From contig CADCSX010000023.1 of assembly GCA_902805475.1 (NCBI GenBank), positions 2,294,001 to 2,358,000 on the forward strand: a stretch of 64,000 bases of DNA, given 5' to 3'. The notes beneath the pieces are model-generated. The model saw nothing but the letters and a program-made list of their open reading frames with translations. It did no database searches and had not been told where the DNA came from. Shown piece by piece: positions 12,701 to 23,102 of the stretch. Source of the stretch: Entonaema liquescens. Lineage: Eukaryota; Ascomycota; Sordariomycetes; Xylariales; Xylariaceae. Made by a program: the position numbers and the translations under genes. Position 1 is the first letter of the stretch. The number at the start of each line of letters is the position of its first letter.

Positions 12701-14175
12701 AGAGGAATTATTTTTCTGCTTAGGTAGAAGTGGACGAAGTGGTGTATCTCGAATTCAATAGGGCTTGCCAATCCAGGGCTTGCCATTAATGCAATGGGAT
12801 AATGACAGAGAATTGCGCGAAAAGGGAGGTTGGGCTAAGTCGAGCAGCTCGCTGACATTGCTTGTGAACCTTAATCGACGAACTCGCGCCCAATGAACTC
12901 GCCAAAGAGTAAACCAGACGTTTGTACAATCAATCAAAATAGGAACTCACACGCCTTATCTACCTTCTTCTTGTCAAACGCAAGGGTTTCCATCATAAAA
13001 ATAAAAAAATAAAAAATAAAAAATAAAAACCCAATTTTTGTCTCGGCCTCCATACACGGAAGTTTAGACCTCACAGCCCTCAATGTTGTTGCTGATGAAT
13101 ACTCGGCAAAATTACAACAATACAGAAACAACTGAATAAAATAAGGAAGCAGAACACTAGAAAGTATCAAACTTACGCATTAGTTGATCGGTGGCTAGTA
13201 GGATCTTGGCGAAGAGCCTCCTCCTTCTCGTCCTCGTCGCTGTTCCTTCGAGATCCCGGCACGGAGCGGGATGGTACGGCATCATCGAAAAAACGAGATT
13301 GAAGAATGCCGGACTGAGGAGAAGTGAGCTGAGAGCCTGATCTCCCCGGTCGGTTGAAAAGCCCCGGCGGAGATACGAGGCCGAGGCTAGGAGTAGAATA
13401 TCGGTTGGGACGAGAGAACATGGTAGGGAACCCGGAGCTCGTCTCTCGATATTCGGGCGGCGTCGTCGGCTCAGACTGGTGACCTGTCAACCCCAAGCCG
13501 TTCCCTCGGCCTAGATCCTCCTGCATCTGGGCAATATCGAATTCATCCCGCCGCTGCTGCTGGTCCAATTTATGCATCTCGGCCTCGAAGCGCCGCTTCT
13601 GCTCTCGAAGCTTTTCATACTCGATTTTCTTTTTCTCTAACTATACAGATTGTGAGCACTAACTCAACTATGCTAAAATGACGATAATGGCGAATAGGAA
13701 ACTAGGTGCCGAGCGCATTCGCAAACGTGCAACCCAGGAATGAACAGAAATAACAGGCGCCAAAGAGACAGCCTTACCAGTTGTACTTTATACTGTGTCT
13801 AGGATAACCAATGTCAGCCGTGTGTTTCACAAGGACAAGACATGCAATTAGGAACATTGAGACATGCTCGGGGCAGTCTCAGAAAGGCTGAAGGCTAAAC
13901 CCGATCACAATATTTCGCTGAATATCGGGATTGAGGACCAGATTGGGGACACTCACGGCAGAATATTCTTGTGGTTCCGGCATTCGCTGGGTAGATATGG
14001 TGGACAATGTTGGTACACGCCCCGAATCGGTGGTGAACCGTCGAGGCAAGGTGGTTCGAGGGTCTTGCGAGACTGGCTGAGGCATGGGCCTGCCATTTCT
14101 CTGCGGTGAGACAAGAGAATTCATCGGCGCCTCGTTTCTCGGAGACTGCTGAGTGCGAAATCGATAATCATCCAT
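9738..14175 (-). CDS. PUF (Pumilio) family RNA-binding protein, 5 exons with two frame breaks
   Basis: Post-transcriptional regulator expected to bind UGUA-type elements in mRNA 3' UTRs. Exons on the minus strand: 14175-13957, 13792-13778 (15-nt micro-exon coding YKVQL), 13640-13177, 12479-12293, 11907-9738. The N-terminal part begins MDDYRFRTQQSPRNE and continues as a charged coiled coil (EKKKIEYEKLREQKRRFEAE), then long Ser/Pro/Asn-rich disordered sequence. Eight Puf repeats fill about 11030-10030, recognisable by their core helices: DQHGCRYLQ, DPFGNYLCQ, NQHGTRALQ, DLNGNHVIQ, HRHGCCVLQ, DPFGNYVVQ, HKFSSNVME, DSFGNYVVQ. They end in RNTPYGRRLQAK, as in Puf4-type proteins. A Gly/Pro-rich tail follows. 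Within the last exon the frame must change twice (near 11730 and 11650) to keep the conserved stretches RRSSVANR, RHSLDVSQYR and NHRDYAPSSTQ; both are consistent with one missing base. The downstream ORF 11615-9738 alone is not the full protein. Confidence 0.88.
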
Positions 14176-14640
14176 GTTATTCTGTTGTTACAACACCAAA
14201 AGCTTTCGTACAGGCCAAATTGGCAATCACCGGATTTTTCTATAAACTGGGGTTCCAGAGGACGACGGTCAGCATGCTTTGGATACCCAATGAAACAAAT
14301 CGCAAGAAACCGACAGTCGGAAAATTTCCCTCTCTCCGAAGTACAGTGCAATGAATGGGCCCCAGAAAAATTGGGCAGTTGAGAAGATTCGCGCCGCACT
14401 CCTTGTTGTGTCGCGGGGGGTTAGATCCCTCGTTCGGCACTCGACTTGCGCCGGGCAGGGCAGGTTGACGATGTCTCAAGGGGGGGTTGGAGAGGGTTGT
14501 CTTCGGCTATTGACAATGCGGGTTAGACTCACCTTTGATGAGAACAACTATAGCACAAAACGCAGAATGCAGCCCTGGAGAGCCAGGAGCGGCAGCGCAG
14601 CACAGAAAGAAAAGAAAGGGTTTGCAAGTCGCAAAATGCA

Positions 14641-14660
14641 AATAATAATAATAATAATAA
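14641..14660. repeat. (AAT)n microsatellite
   Basis: About seven tandem copies of aat, upstream of the PUF gene. Confidence 0.9.
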
Positions 14661-17600
14661 AAGAGTGTGGAGTTGTGCGAAGAGAAGGAGACTCAAATGT
14701 TTCAATTGCTGCAAGTCTGCAAGTGGACGAGGCACAGGGAGGTTAGAATTAGGACAAAGGCGCAACCAACCCTCCTTCTCCAGTCTTGCCCAGGTCCTGC
14801 GTCTGGCTGTCTCCTTCCCACCCCCCTGGTCGAGGTCTGTTTGGTGGTACAACGCTTAGGATCAATACATCATGTACGTATTGTATGGAGGTATACTAAC
14901 GTATACTACAGTACCTAACACTACATCTTCAGTCCCAAGTCCCTAAGCGACTGGTCCTTCAGCGCTACATTTTGAGGAAAGTACAAGGCAAATACATGCA
15001 AGATGGTGGATTACGGTGGGAAAGAGTGGGCGTCTCCATGTCTTGTGAGGTAGTACAGGCTGGCCCCTCCTGCCCTTCTGCCATCGTCACCCCTGGTCCC
15101 TGTCCGTCTTCGTAGAGCTAAGAGTCTAATGCTTTAACGCTACGTGTACTAGCGGACTAGGAGACTAGGTAGTCGCGGCGTATTATTACCATTTCTTCGT
15201 GCTTACCTACCTTACTTCACTTGCTTGCGTTTCATCGAAGTGCATCTTGTCGCTGGTCTTTGATGAGCTCTTATGCTTATTTTCTTCTAGTGTGCTACCT
15301 ACTTGCGCGTATATCGACTAATGAGTGGCGAGCCGCGACTAGCTACATACGCAGAACGACTGTTTTGGAGAAATGTCGTATATTCGAAAGATACCAATCG
15401 ATACGCTAGAAGAGCATCAAAGCAATTCTGGTATATATATAAAAAAGGTGGGATGGGATAAGAATATCAAAAATATTGATATATGGCTACGGACTACCCA
15501 AGTAGGCAATTGTCTACCTGGTAGGTAGAAGCGGTTGTTTAGATCATTCGATGGATCGGCCTCATCCATTCATCCTCGAGATCTTCCCTCCTTCGTTGTC
15601 CCCTTCCTTTCTACACTAGGGAATTCGATCGCGACGGCGCTGGTTGAGAACTCTAACCAAAGACTTGGGAATCAGAAAAGGTGGAGTTGGGGTCCGACCC
15701 AGCTACGCAAATCAAGACGGCTGGAGACGGCCTTGGTGCTAATAATTTTATTCAACCTCCTACATAGGTCCAATTGCTAAGTTACGATTGTCCCTTTCTA
15801 CGACGCTAAGTCAGATCTACAGTAGAGAAACACTGAGTCGGGTAGGTGAAATCCCTATATTAAGTACCTAAGGTGTGAAGTGTAAATGAACCGTTTTATT
15901 GTGACGGTTTACGATACTGATAACCCATTTTAAGAGCTGCCTGGTTACCCCTGGCGTTGCTAGCGGCCGAGATTGGTAGCTGGGAGCAGCTTGCTTAAAC
16001 CAGAGGGGAGCGGTGAGCAGAACCTTACCTGACACCAAAGAGCTACCGAACAGACCAACATCTCTCAAGTTTCCGGCATCAAACGCCAGCGCAAGCCATG
16101 GCCGGCATGCGGACTGTTCACATTCAATCGATCTTCAATTTGGTGCGGGGATTATTTGAGCTGCAAATAATATGAATTCGAACCTATATACAATGACAAG
16201 ACTTGGTCTATCGTGTGTAGGACCGTAGGGATGCATCCAGATATGTTTGGACTCGAGGAGTCAATTCAGCCCAACTCGAGGTGCGAGATGATTCACCCAT
16301 CCATCTTTTGCTCCTGTCCGGTTATCCAATGCCGTCCTGCAGCAAAACGTACCTAAGCCTACGTCTACATTTACATCAGTATCAAATAGACGGTATATGT
16401 ATACTATGTCTCCCGGTTTAACAAGCTCCACAGGGACGGTATACATGCAAGTATAAATTGGGGATATACATCGGCAAGCTCTGATTGGACGGGCGTCTTA
16501 CCCACGTTTGATATCAGTTTGCTCAAGGGCGGCTTTCGTAGGCCTCTAAGCATAGAGTCTCTAAGGGCCTCGAATTTTACGAGCGTTTTCCTCTTACCTC
16601 CTTATGTACCTGATACTGATCCGACTGGAGTGTGTGTATTTATCCGGTTGGGGGTTGCCGGAAGAAGACTCGAGTAGCATACGGGATCGAATACTCTCAA
16701 AACACCCGTGTCCAATGCAGATGTGGGCTAACAGCGCTATATGGCGAATTCTGAGACATTGTTCGACACTCATCTGAATAATTTGTTGCAGAGGCTTATT
16801 TCTTCCGAGCCAAGCTTGTCCGGCGCTTCCTCCGGGGATAGGAGCGGCGTCGGTTCTTCGTTATTTACGAGCACCTTACTATAAGACGCCACTTTTCACA
16901 TATTGCCGGAGCGCACTCTGCCAACCGTCTTCTACGTCCGCTCCTTGCTTTAAGGTCCTTCCTCCTTAAGGTTTCGGATCGAGCCTAGACTTTCTTGATC
17001 TTAATGGGCTCTTAGCGCGGCTCATTGCTGGTAAACCCCTGTTGAGATAAACGTTGCCTTTCCGATCCCATTTCCTACTTGGGTACTCCGTGTACGTTCT
17101 TCTGCCCTATTTCCTTTTGTAGCTGTCAGAATTGCCACTTGTGTTTCTTGTGTTGTCAAACGGGTTCGGGGTCGTAAGCAGAGCTAAAGACTATGGCTTT
17201 TCCAAACTCCATAGGGCGGCGATCACCAACCCCCGAGTTGCCCACCAAGCGTGGTTCACAATTAGTTTCTAACTATGACCGCCCTAGTGGCAACTATAAG
17301 ATCGACTGAAATAGACGGTTATTCACATCGTTACATACGATGGGACAGCGAGTCTTCGGATATGTACTCTTACTTATGTACAAACATAGCTACCTTCATA
17401 CATGTTTGGGCGGCTACGCAAAGTAAACCTATCCTTGTTCAGCTCACCGACTTTTGCCCACGCGCAGAGCATCTCTAAACCTGCCCCAGCGAGCCTGCAC
17501 GTCACCCAACCAGCCAGTCCGGGAGAGAAATAGCTCTTTTCCCCGGATACTCTGGATCACGATGTGCATTTTGTGGCTTGCATAAGCTAGACCCAGGTGA

Positions 17601-18450
17601 GCCGACGTAAACTTTCACATAAACACTAATATCAGGGTCTTGTGGGATATCGTATTGTGATTTTCGTCCTCCGGGGACAACAGTGATCAAAACATGAGAT
17701 TGTGGACAAGATTAAAGAGACTTGACAACACGAAGGGTCTAGATGCGAACTTAGGGTGATCCTCGCTACGGATCGAGGTCTGGAACTAGCTTAAGGGCGT
17801 TGATGAGATTACTAACAACGGCGTATTAGGTAGGCACATTGATGATCAAAGAACAAGTCCAGCAGCATTCTGCAACTCTTCTTCTGGGCATTGGAATACA
17901 TACTTATCAAATATCCCTGCTTACCAAACCCCTCTTTTATGAGTGATTCTTATTAGACAGTCTGTTGAGATATGACGGGATAGCTGCACGGTTGTCATAT
18001 CTCCTTTTTGGAAGCATACTTTACATACAGAACACAGCGAAAATTTCCCTGTTTCTACCTACATCTAACCTGAGGATGAGGCGGCTTCGCAGGTCGATGC
18101 ATGACGGGATCGATCTGCCAGCACAGCGTACTATCTCCTGCAGTGAATCATGCAGGAAAGCTGCAGAAGTAGTTGAGACGAGGGGCAGCAACTCTACAGA
18201 CGAAGTTGATGGAGGGGTAAAGAGGGGTTCAAATGGCTCATTATATGGGTGAGCTTGGTTCTTGGCACTCGGCCAAACCCCCGTCTACCCACTCGTTGGA
18301 TTCTTCACACATGCATGTCCCTGGTAACTATCGAGAGGGAGGACAACCTTTGGGTAAAAATAGAGATGATTTCCAAAGAGGAAGCTTGCATGGACGTCGG
18401 AGTGAAAGGTCCCATCGTGGTGACTCAAAAGAGTACCGAGATAGACCTTA

Positions 18451-18481
18451 GGGGAGGAAAGGGGGAAGGGGGGAAGGGGGG
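18451..18481 (+). repeat. G-run tract, quadruplex-capable
   Basis: Four or more runs of 4-6 G separated by 2-4 bases (ggggaggaaaggggg, then aagggggg twice). The + strand fits the usual G3+N1-7 pattern for an intramolecular G-quadruplex. It lies in gene-free DNA about 0.6 kb upstream of the Pol III subunit gene. Confidence 0.7.
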
Positions 18482-19004
18482 AAGCGTGACGACATTTAGT
18501 ACGCGTATATATATGCTGACGTAGAAAAATAGATCCATATTCCCCGGTGCCATGTTACGACTCCCGGTGGTATTTCAAATTATATTAAAAACCCTCAAGT
18601 ATTGGAACTTTGGTGTTACCAAAATATGTGGATTTTCGGATTGGCATCAATGAGGTGAGACGTTAAAAAAAAGTCCCCGGGTAGTATCTGTTTGTTCATC
18701 AGTTATTTTCCCCGTGGAGTCATCCATAGATTCATTTAGCTACATATTGTTCCCATAATTTTAATAGCTTCGATTTGTTCAAGATTAGCTATAAAACTTA
18801 GTAAGATCCCTATTTGCGGGCAGCTTATCTACCGGATACTAACAGAAGGAGCCCTACGTGGACCTAATGGGAAATGTCCAACTACATAGGTACAATGTTA
18901 GTAATCAAGCATTTACATCCAGGATGTTGCTTCAATTGAATGGACCTAACTTGAGCTTTCGAGGTACCTAGGTACTTAGTGGCGGCCCCTCCAATCTTCC
19001 AATC

Positions 19005-19038
19005 TTTTTTTTTTTTTTTTTTTTTTTTTTGGGGGGGG
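19005..19038. repeat. T26-G8 homopolymer junction
   Basis: Twenty-six T followed directly by eight G. It lies immediately upstream of the open frame that appears to encode the N-terminus of the Pol III subunit, where a start codon would be expected. Run lengths this long are unreliable in most assemblies. Confidence 0.85.
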
Positions 19039-19157
19039 ACACGCCGACGCCGCCACACGCGACGAGCTCTTCAGTAAGGAGGCTGAAATTTTTAAAGAGT
19101 CATCTCACAATTACTTATCACTTAGCCGCCAATACATGAAAATGCTTGACCGTCAAA

Positions 19158-22100
19158 ATGCCTTACATCGATGACGGATTTGAGGCTCTATTAGAGCCTT
19201 TTTACAATGGCAAGAAGTTAACAGATCCAATCTCGACTGTTGACGATAAGAATCAACTACTTCCAGCCTTTTTGAAGGTCAAAGGTATGTATGATCTACA
19301 TGGTGATCAAGCGGGTATATACAGTACGCTAATATCATTTTTTTTTTAGGTTTGGTCAAACAGTACGTTTCATCTGATGGTTTATGATGTCCAGCTGGAT
19401 GAATACTAATTAATGGACTCAGACATATCGACTCATACAATTTCTTCGTGGACCATGAAATTAAAGAAATTGTCAAGGCCAACCGCACCCTTAGGAGCGA
19501 TGTTGACAGCAGCTTCTGGATCGAATTTATAGACATCCGGGTTGCACCACCAGATCGATCCGATTTTAGTGAATATCGGGTCGAAAATGATATCACTCCT
19601 ATGGAATGCCGCCTACGAGATATCACTTATTCTGCTAAAATTCTAGTTGATATCGCGTACACTCGAGAAAAGCAGAAAATCATCCGTCGCAATGTCGAGC
19701 TTGCCCGTATGCCCGTTATGTTGCGAAGCAACAAATGTAGGTTATACGGTGCAAATAATGCACAGATGGAACTTATGAATGAATGTCCTCTTGATCCTGG
19801 CGGGTATTTCATCATCAACGGCACGGAAAAGGTTATCCTCGTCCAGGAACAGCTGAGCAAAAACCGAGTTATTGTTGAGGCGGATGAGAAGAATAGTATC
19901 ATCACGGCGTCAGTGACTAGTTCCACGCACGAGAGAAAATCCAAAACATACGTCACCTTAAAGAAGGACCGTATTGTCCTGCAGCATAACGTTCTTGTTG
20001 AAGCTATACCTATAGTCATTATCCTCAAAGCGCTTGGCGGTCTTACGGACTACGAGATCATGGAACTTGTCACTGGTTCCGATGGAAGGTTTCAGGATGA
20101 TTTTGCTGTTAACTTCGAGGAAGCTACGAGAGTTGGTGTCTTCACGCAGCAACAGGCTCTAGATTATATCGGGGCAAGAGTAAAGATGGGTGGCCGAGCA
20201 AAACAGCCTGGAGGACCACCACAAGCCCGGCGGAGTACTATCGAAGAAGGTCTCGACGCATTGGCTAACCTTATCATTGCTCACATACCGGTTGAGGGTC
20301 TGGACTTCTACCCAAAAGCCATCTATATCGCTCTCATGGTTCGCCGAGTACTTATGGCTCACTATAACCCTAAACTTGTTGACGATCGAGATTTCGTGGG
20401 TAATAAGCGACTAGAGTTAGCAGGACAACTTTTATCTTTGCTTTTCGAGGACTTGTTCAAGAATTTTATGACTCAACTCAAATTTAACGTCGAGCACTCC
20501 TTAAAAAAGCAGAATCGCGCTATCGCTGTGGATCCTTTGGTACAGGTCGGTGCTCAAGGAAAGCATATTACCGAAGGTATGAATCGTGCGATTCAAACTG
20601 GCAACTGGAGTGTGAAGCGATTCAAGATGGACCGTGCCGGCGTGACACACGTTTTGAGCCGTCTCAGTTACATCAGCGCCCTCGGAATGATGACCCGTAT
20701 AAGCAGTCAATTTGAAAAACGAGAAAAGTCAGTGGTCCTCGTGCTCTACAGCCATCGCAGTGGGGTATGCTTTGTCCGTCTGATACACCCGAAGGTGAGG
20801 CCTGTGGTTTAATCAAGAATTTGGCCCTCATGACGCATATTACAACCAACGTGGATGAAGATCCAGTTAAAAAGATGGTGTTTACATTAGACTCGGGGAT
20901 TGAACCACTCAGGTGCTTCTCTGGTGCTCAGATGCATAGGAAGGGCACCTACATCGTTCATATTAACGGTACTCCCTTTGCTCTCTCGAGATACCCGAAG
21001 CGGTTTGCAGCTAGATTTCGCACTATGAGAAGACGAGGATGGATATCCCCATTCGTGGGCATTAATGTGAACACCCATCTCTCAGCTGTGCATATCGCAA
21101 CCGACGAAGGGCGTATCTGTCGACCATATATTATAGTGAAGAACGGCGAGGCGAGAATAAAGGATAGTCATCTGAGATTGCTACAAGCTGGAAAGGTCAC
21201 GTTTGATGACTTCCTGAAGCAAGGAATTGTCGAATACCTCGATGTTAACGAAGAGAATGACGCGCTAGTAGCGTTATATGAAAAGGATATCACCAAGGCG
21301 ACGACACATCTGGAAATCGAACCATTCACAATACTTGGTGCTGTAGCCGGCTTGATTCCGTTCCCCCATCACAATCAGTCTCCCAGAAATACGTATCAGT
21401 GCGCTATGGGTAAGCAAGCTATTGGGGCTATTGCTTATAACCAATTCAACCGTATTGATACCCTCCTGTACACTATGGTCTATCCTCAGCGCCCAATGGT
21501 TATCAGCAAAACCATCGAGCTTATCCACTACGACAAGCTGCCTGCTGGCCAGAATGCGACTGTTGTAGTTATGTCGTACTCAGGTTATGATATCGAAGAT
21601 GCCCTCGTTCTGAACAAGGCATCTTGCGACCGTGGGTTTGGACGTGTTCAAGTTTTCCGCAAATACACGGCGGACCTTCAAAAGTATGCTAATGGAAGCC
21701 GAGAGAGGATTGGTGACAAGGATGAAACGCAGTCCAAGTATAACGCGCTCTCCAATGATGGGTTGGCTGATGTTGGTTATCCAGTTAGCAATGGCGATGT
21801 CCTCATCAAAAGGAGAGTCCGGTGGACATAGCTCCGGTAGTTGGTGTGGGGACCAGGACACAAGAGTACCGCGAAACACCATTGTCGTACCGGCTCTCAG
21901 ACCCTGCTTATATTGACAAAGTCATGGTTACGCAGACTGAAAGGGAGACACAACTCATCAAGGTTCAGACTAGACAAACTAGAAGACCCGAATTGGGTGA
22001 CAAGTTTTCATCTAGGCACGGACAGAAGGGTGTGGTTGGAATCATCGTGGATCAGGAGGATCTGCCATTCTCGGACAAGGGTCTTGTGCCTGATATTATC

Positions 22101-22733
22101 ATGAACCCTCACGGTTTCCCGTCTCGTATGACAGTCGGCAAATTACTTGAATGCCTAACAGGCAAAGCCTCAGTCGTTAAGGGTCGCAAGGACTATGGAT
22201 ACGGAGACGCCTTCAGGTCACATCCCCTCGAAGCCATGAGTGCAGAATTAGTTAATGCAGGTTTTTCGTGGGAGGGTAAAGATTACTTCACCTCGGGAAT
22301 CACAGGCGAGCCGCTCCAGGCATACATCTTCAACGGGCCCATCTTCTACCAGCGACTGAAGCACATGGTCCAGGATAAGATGCACTCTCGTTCGCGCGGA
22401 CCCCGGGCTATCCTCACCCGTCAACCTACAGAAGGTCGATCTCGCGATGGTGGTTTACGTCTCGGTGAAATGGAACGAGATTGTCTCATCGCGTATGGTG
22501 CCTCTCAGCTCCTTCTCGAACGCCTCATGATAAGTTCAGACGCCACCGAGATCGATATCTGCGAGCGATGCGGGCTCTTCGGATATAAAGGCTACTGTAG
22601 CACGTGCCACAGCAGCCGCGAGGTCGCACGTATGACTATGCCGTACGCGGCGAAGCTGCTCATACAGGAACTTATTAGTATGAACGTTGGCGTGCGACTG
22701 CAGTTAGAAGATGAGTTCCCTCACCCGAGGTAG
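19158..22733 (+). CDS. rpc2: RNA polymerase III second-largest subunit (RPC2/Ret1), two frame breaks
   Basis: Catalytic beta-like subunit of RNA polymerase III, which makes tRNA and 5S rRNA in the nucleus. Exons: to 19284, 19350-19362 (a 13-nt micro-exon), 19423-22733. 19158 is the first ATG in the main frame. However, 19061-19171 in another frame reads like a native N-terminus (DELFSKEAEIFKESSHNY, then YMKMLDRQNAL), so the true start is probably upstream and the frame is disturbed near 19170. Family hallmarks: YFIINGTEKVILVQEQ, CPSDTPEGEACGL, SYSGYDIEDALVLNK, GDKFSSRHGQKGVVG, and the C-terminal zinc-binding CxxC...CxxC (CERCGLFG, CSTC at about 22560-22615). The frame breaks at 20715-20719 (five A, six needed to keep FEKTRKVSGPRALQ) and 21808-21811 (four A, five needed) split it into three overlapping ORFs. 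Repaired length is about 1,145 residues, normal for the family. It converges on RAD57. Confidence 0.93.
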
Positions 22734-23102
22734 CGGAACAGGTACGTGTAGTATGGAAAATTACAATGGCAAGATATCATTTATGCATTGGGCGGCGTAC
22801 TTTTTGCTGGCATAGCACTGGCTTGGAATCATATATGTATTAAAGAAAGCTTGTACAATGAATTAATCGAGATCCAAAACTGCGAGCAATTATTCCTTGG
22901 CAGAGACTAAATCGTTTGATAAACTTGGGCTATACATTCTAAGATTCAAATTGAACGGGAAAATATTATGTGATACTGCTTTTGATTTGTTGATCTACTG
23001 TAATAACGCCTTAGATGTCAAAAGCCTGTGGATATCTCATAACCTGACGCGAATCTCTCCATATCATATACAGAACCCAAACCATAACCCATTCTTATGC
23101 TT
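22734..23102. other. convergent 3' region of rpc2 and rad57
   Basis: No gene. AT-rich, shared 3' flank of two convergent genes; the short frame entering from 22897 is a shadow of RAD57. Confidence 0.5.

Larger units (their letters stand above)
14176..19004. other. 4.8-kb stretch without a supportable gene
   Basis: The first few hundred bases are the likely 5' leader and promoter of the PUF gene. Beyond that, both strands carry only short frames with no domain, many stops and no plausible exon chains. Low-complexity tracts are listed separately. No transposase, reverse transcriptase, tRNA or 5S gene is visible. It could hold non-coding RNA or old decayed repeats, which cannot be judged from one sequence. 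Confidence 0.5.

Noticed and set aside
20700..21830. Programmed -1 ribosomal frameshifting as the cause of the frame breaks
   Set aside because: Every repair is equivalent to a -1 shift and some lie on A runs, but the sites in PSP1, PUF and the MFS gene lack slippery heptamers, no downstream structure is evident, and many unrelated genes would need it at once.
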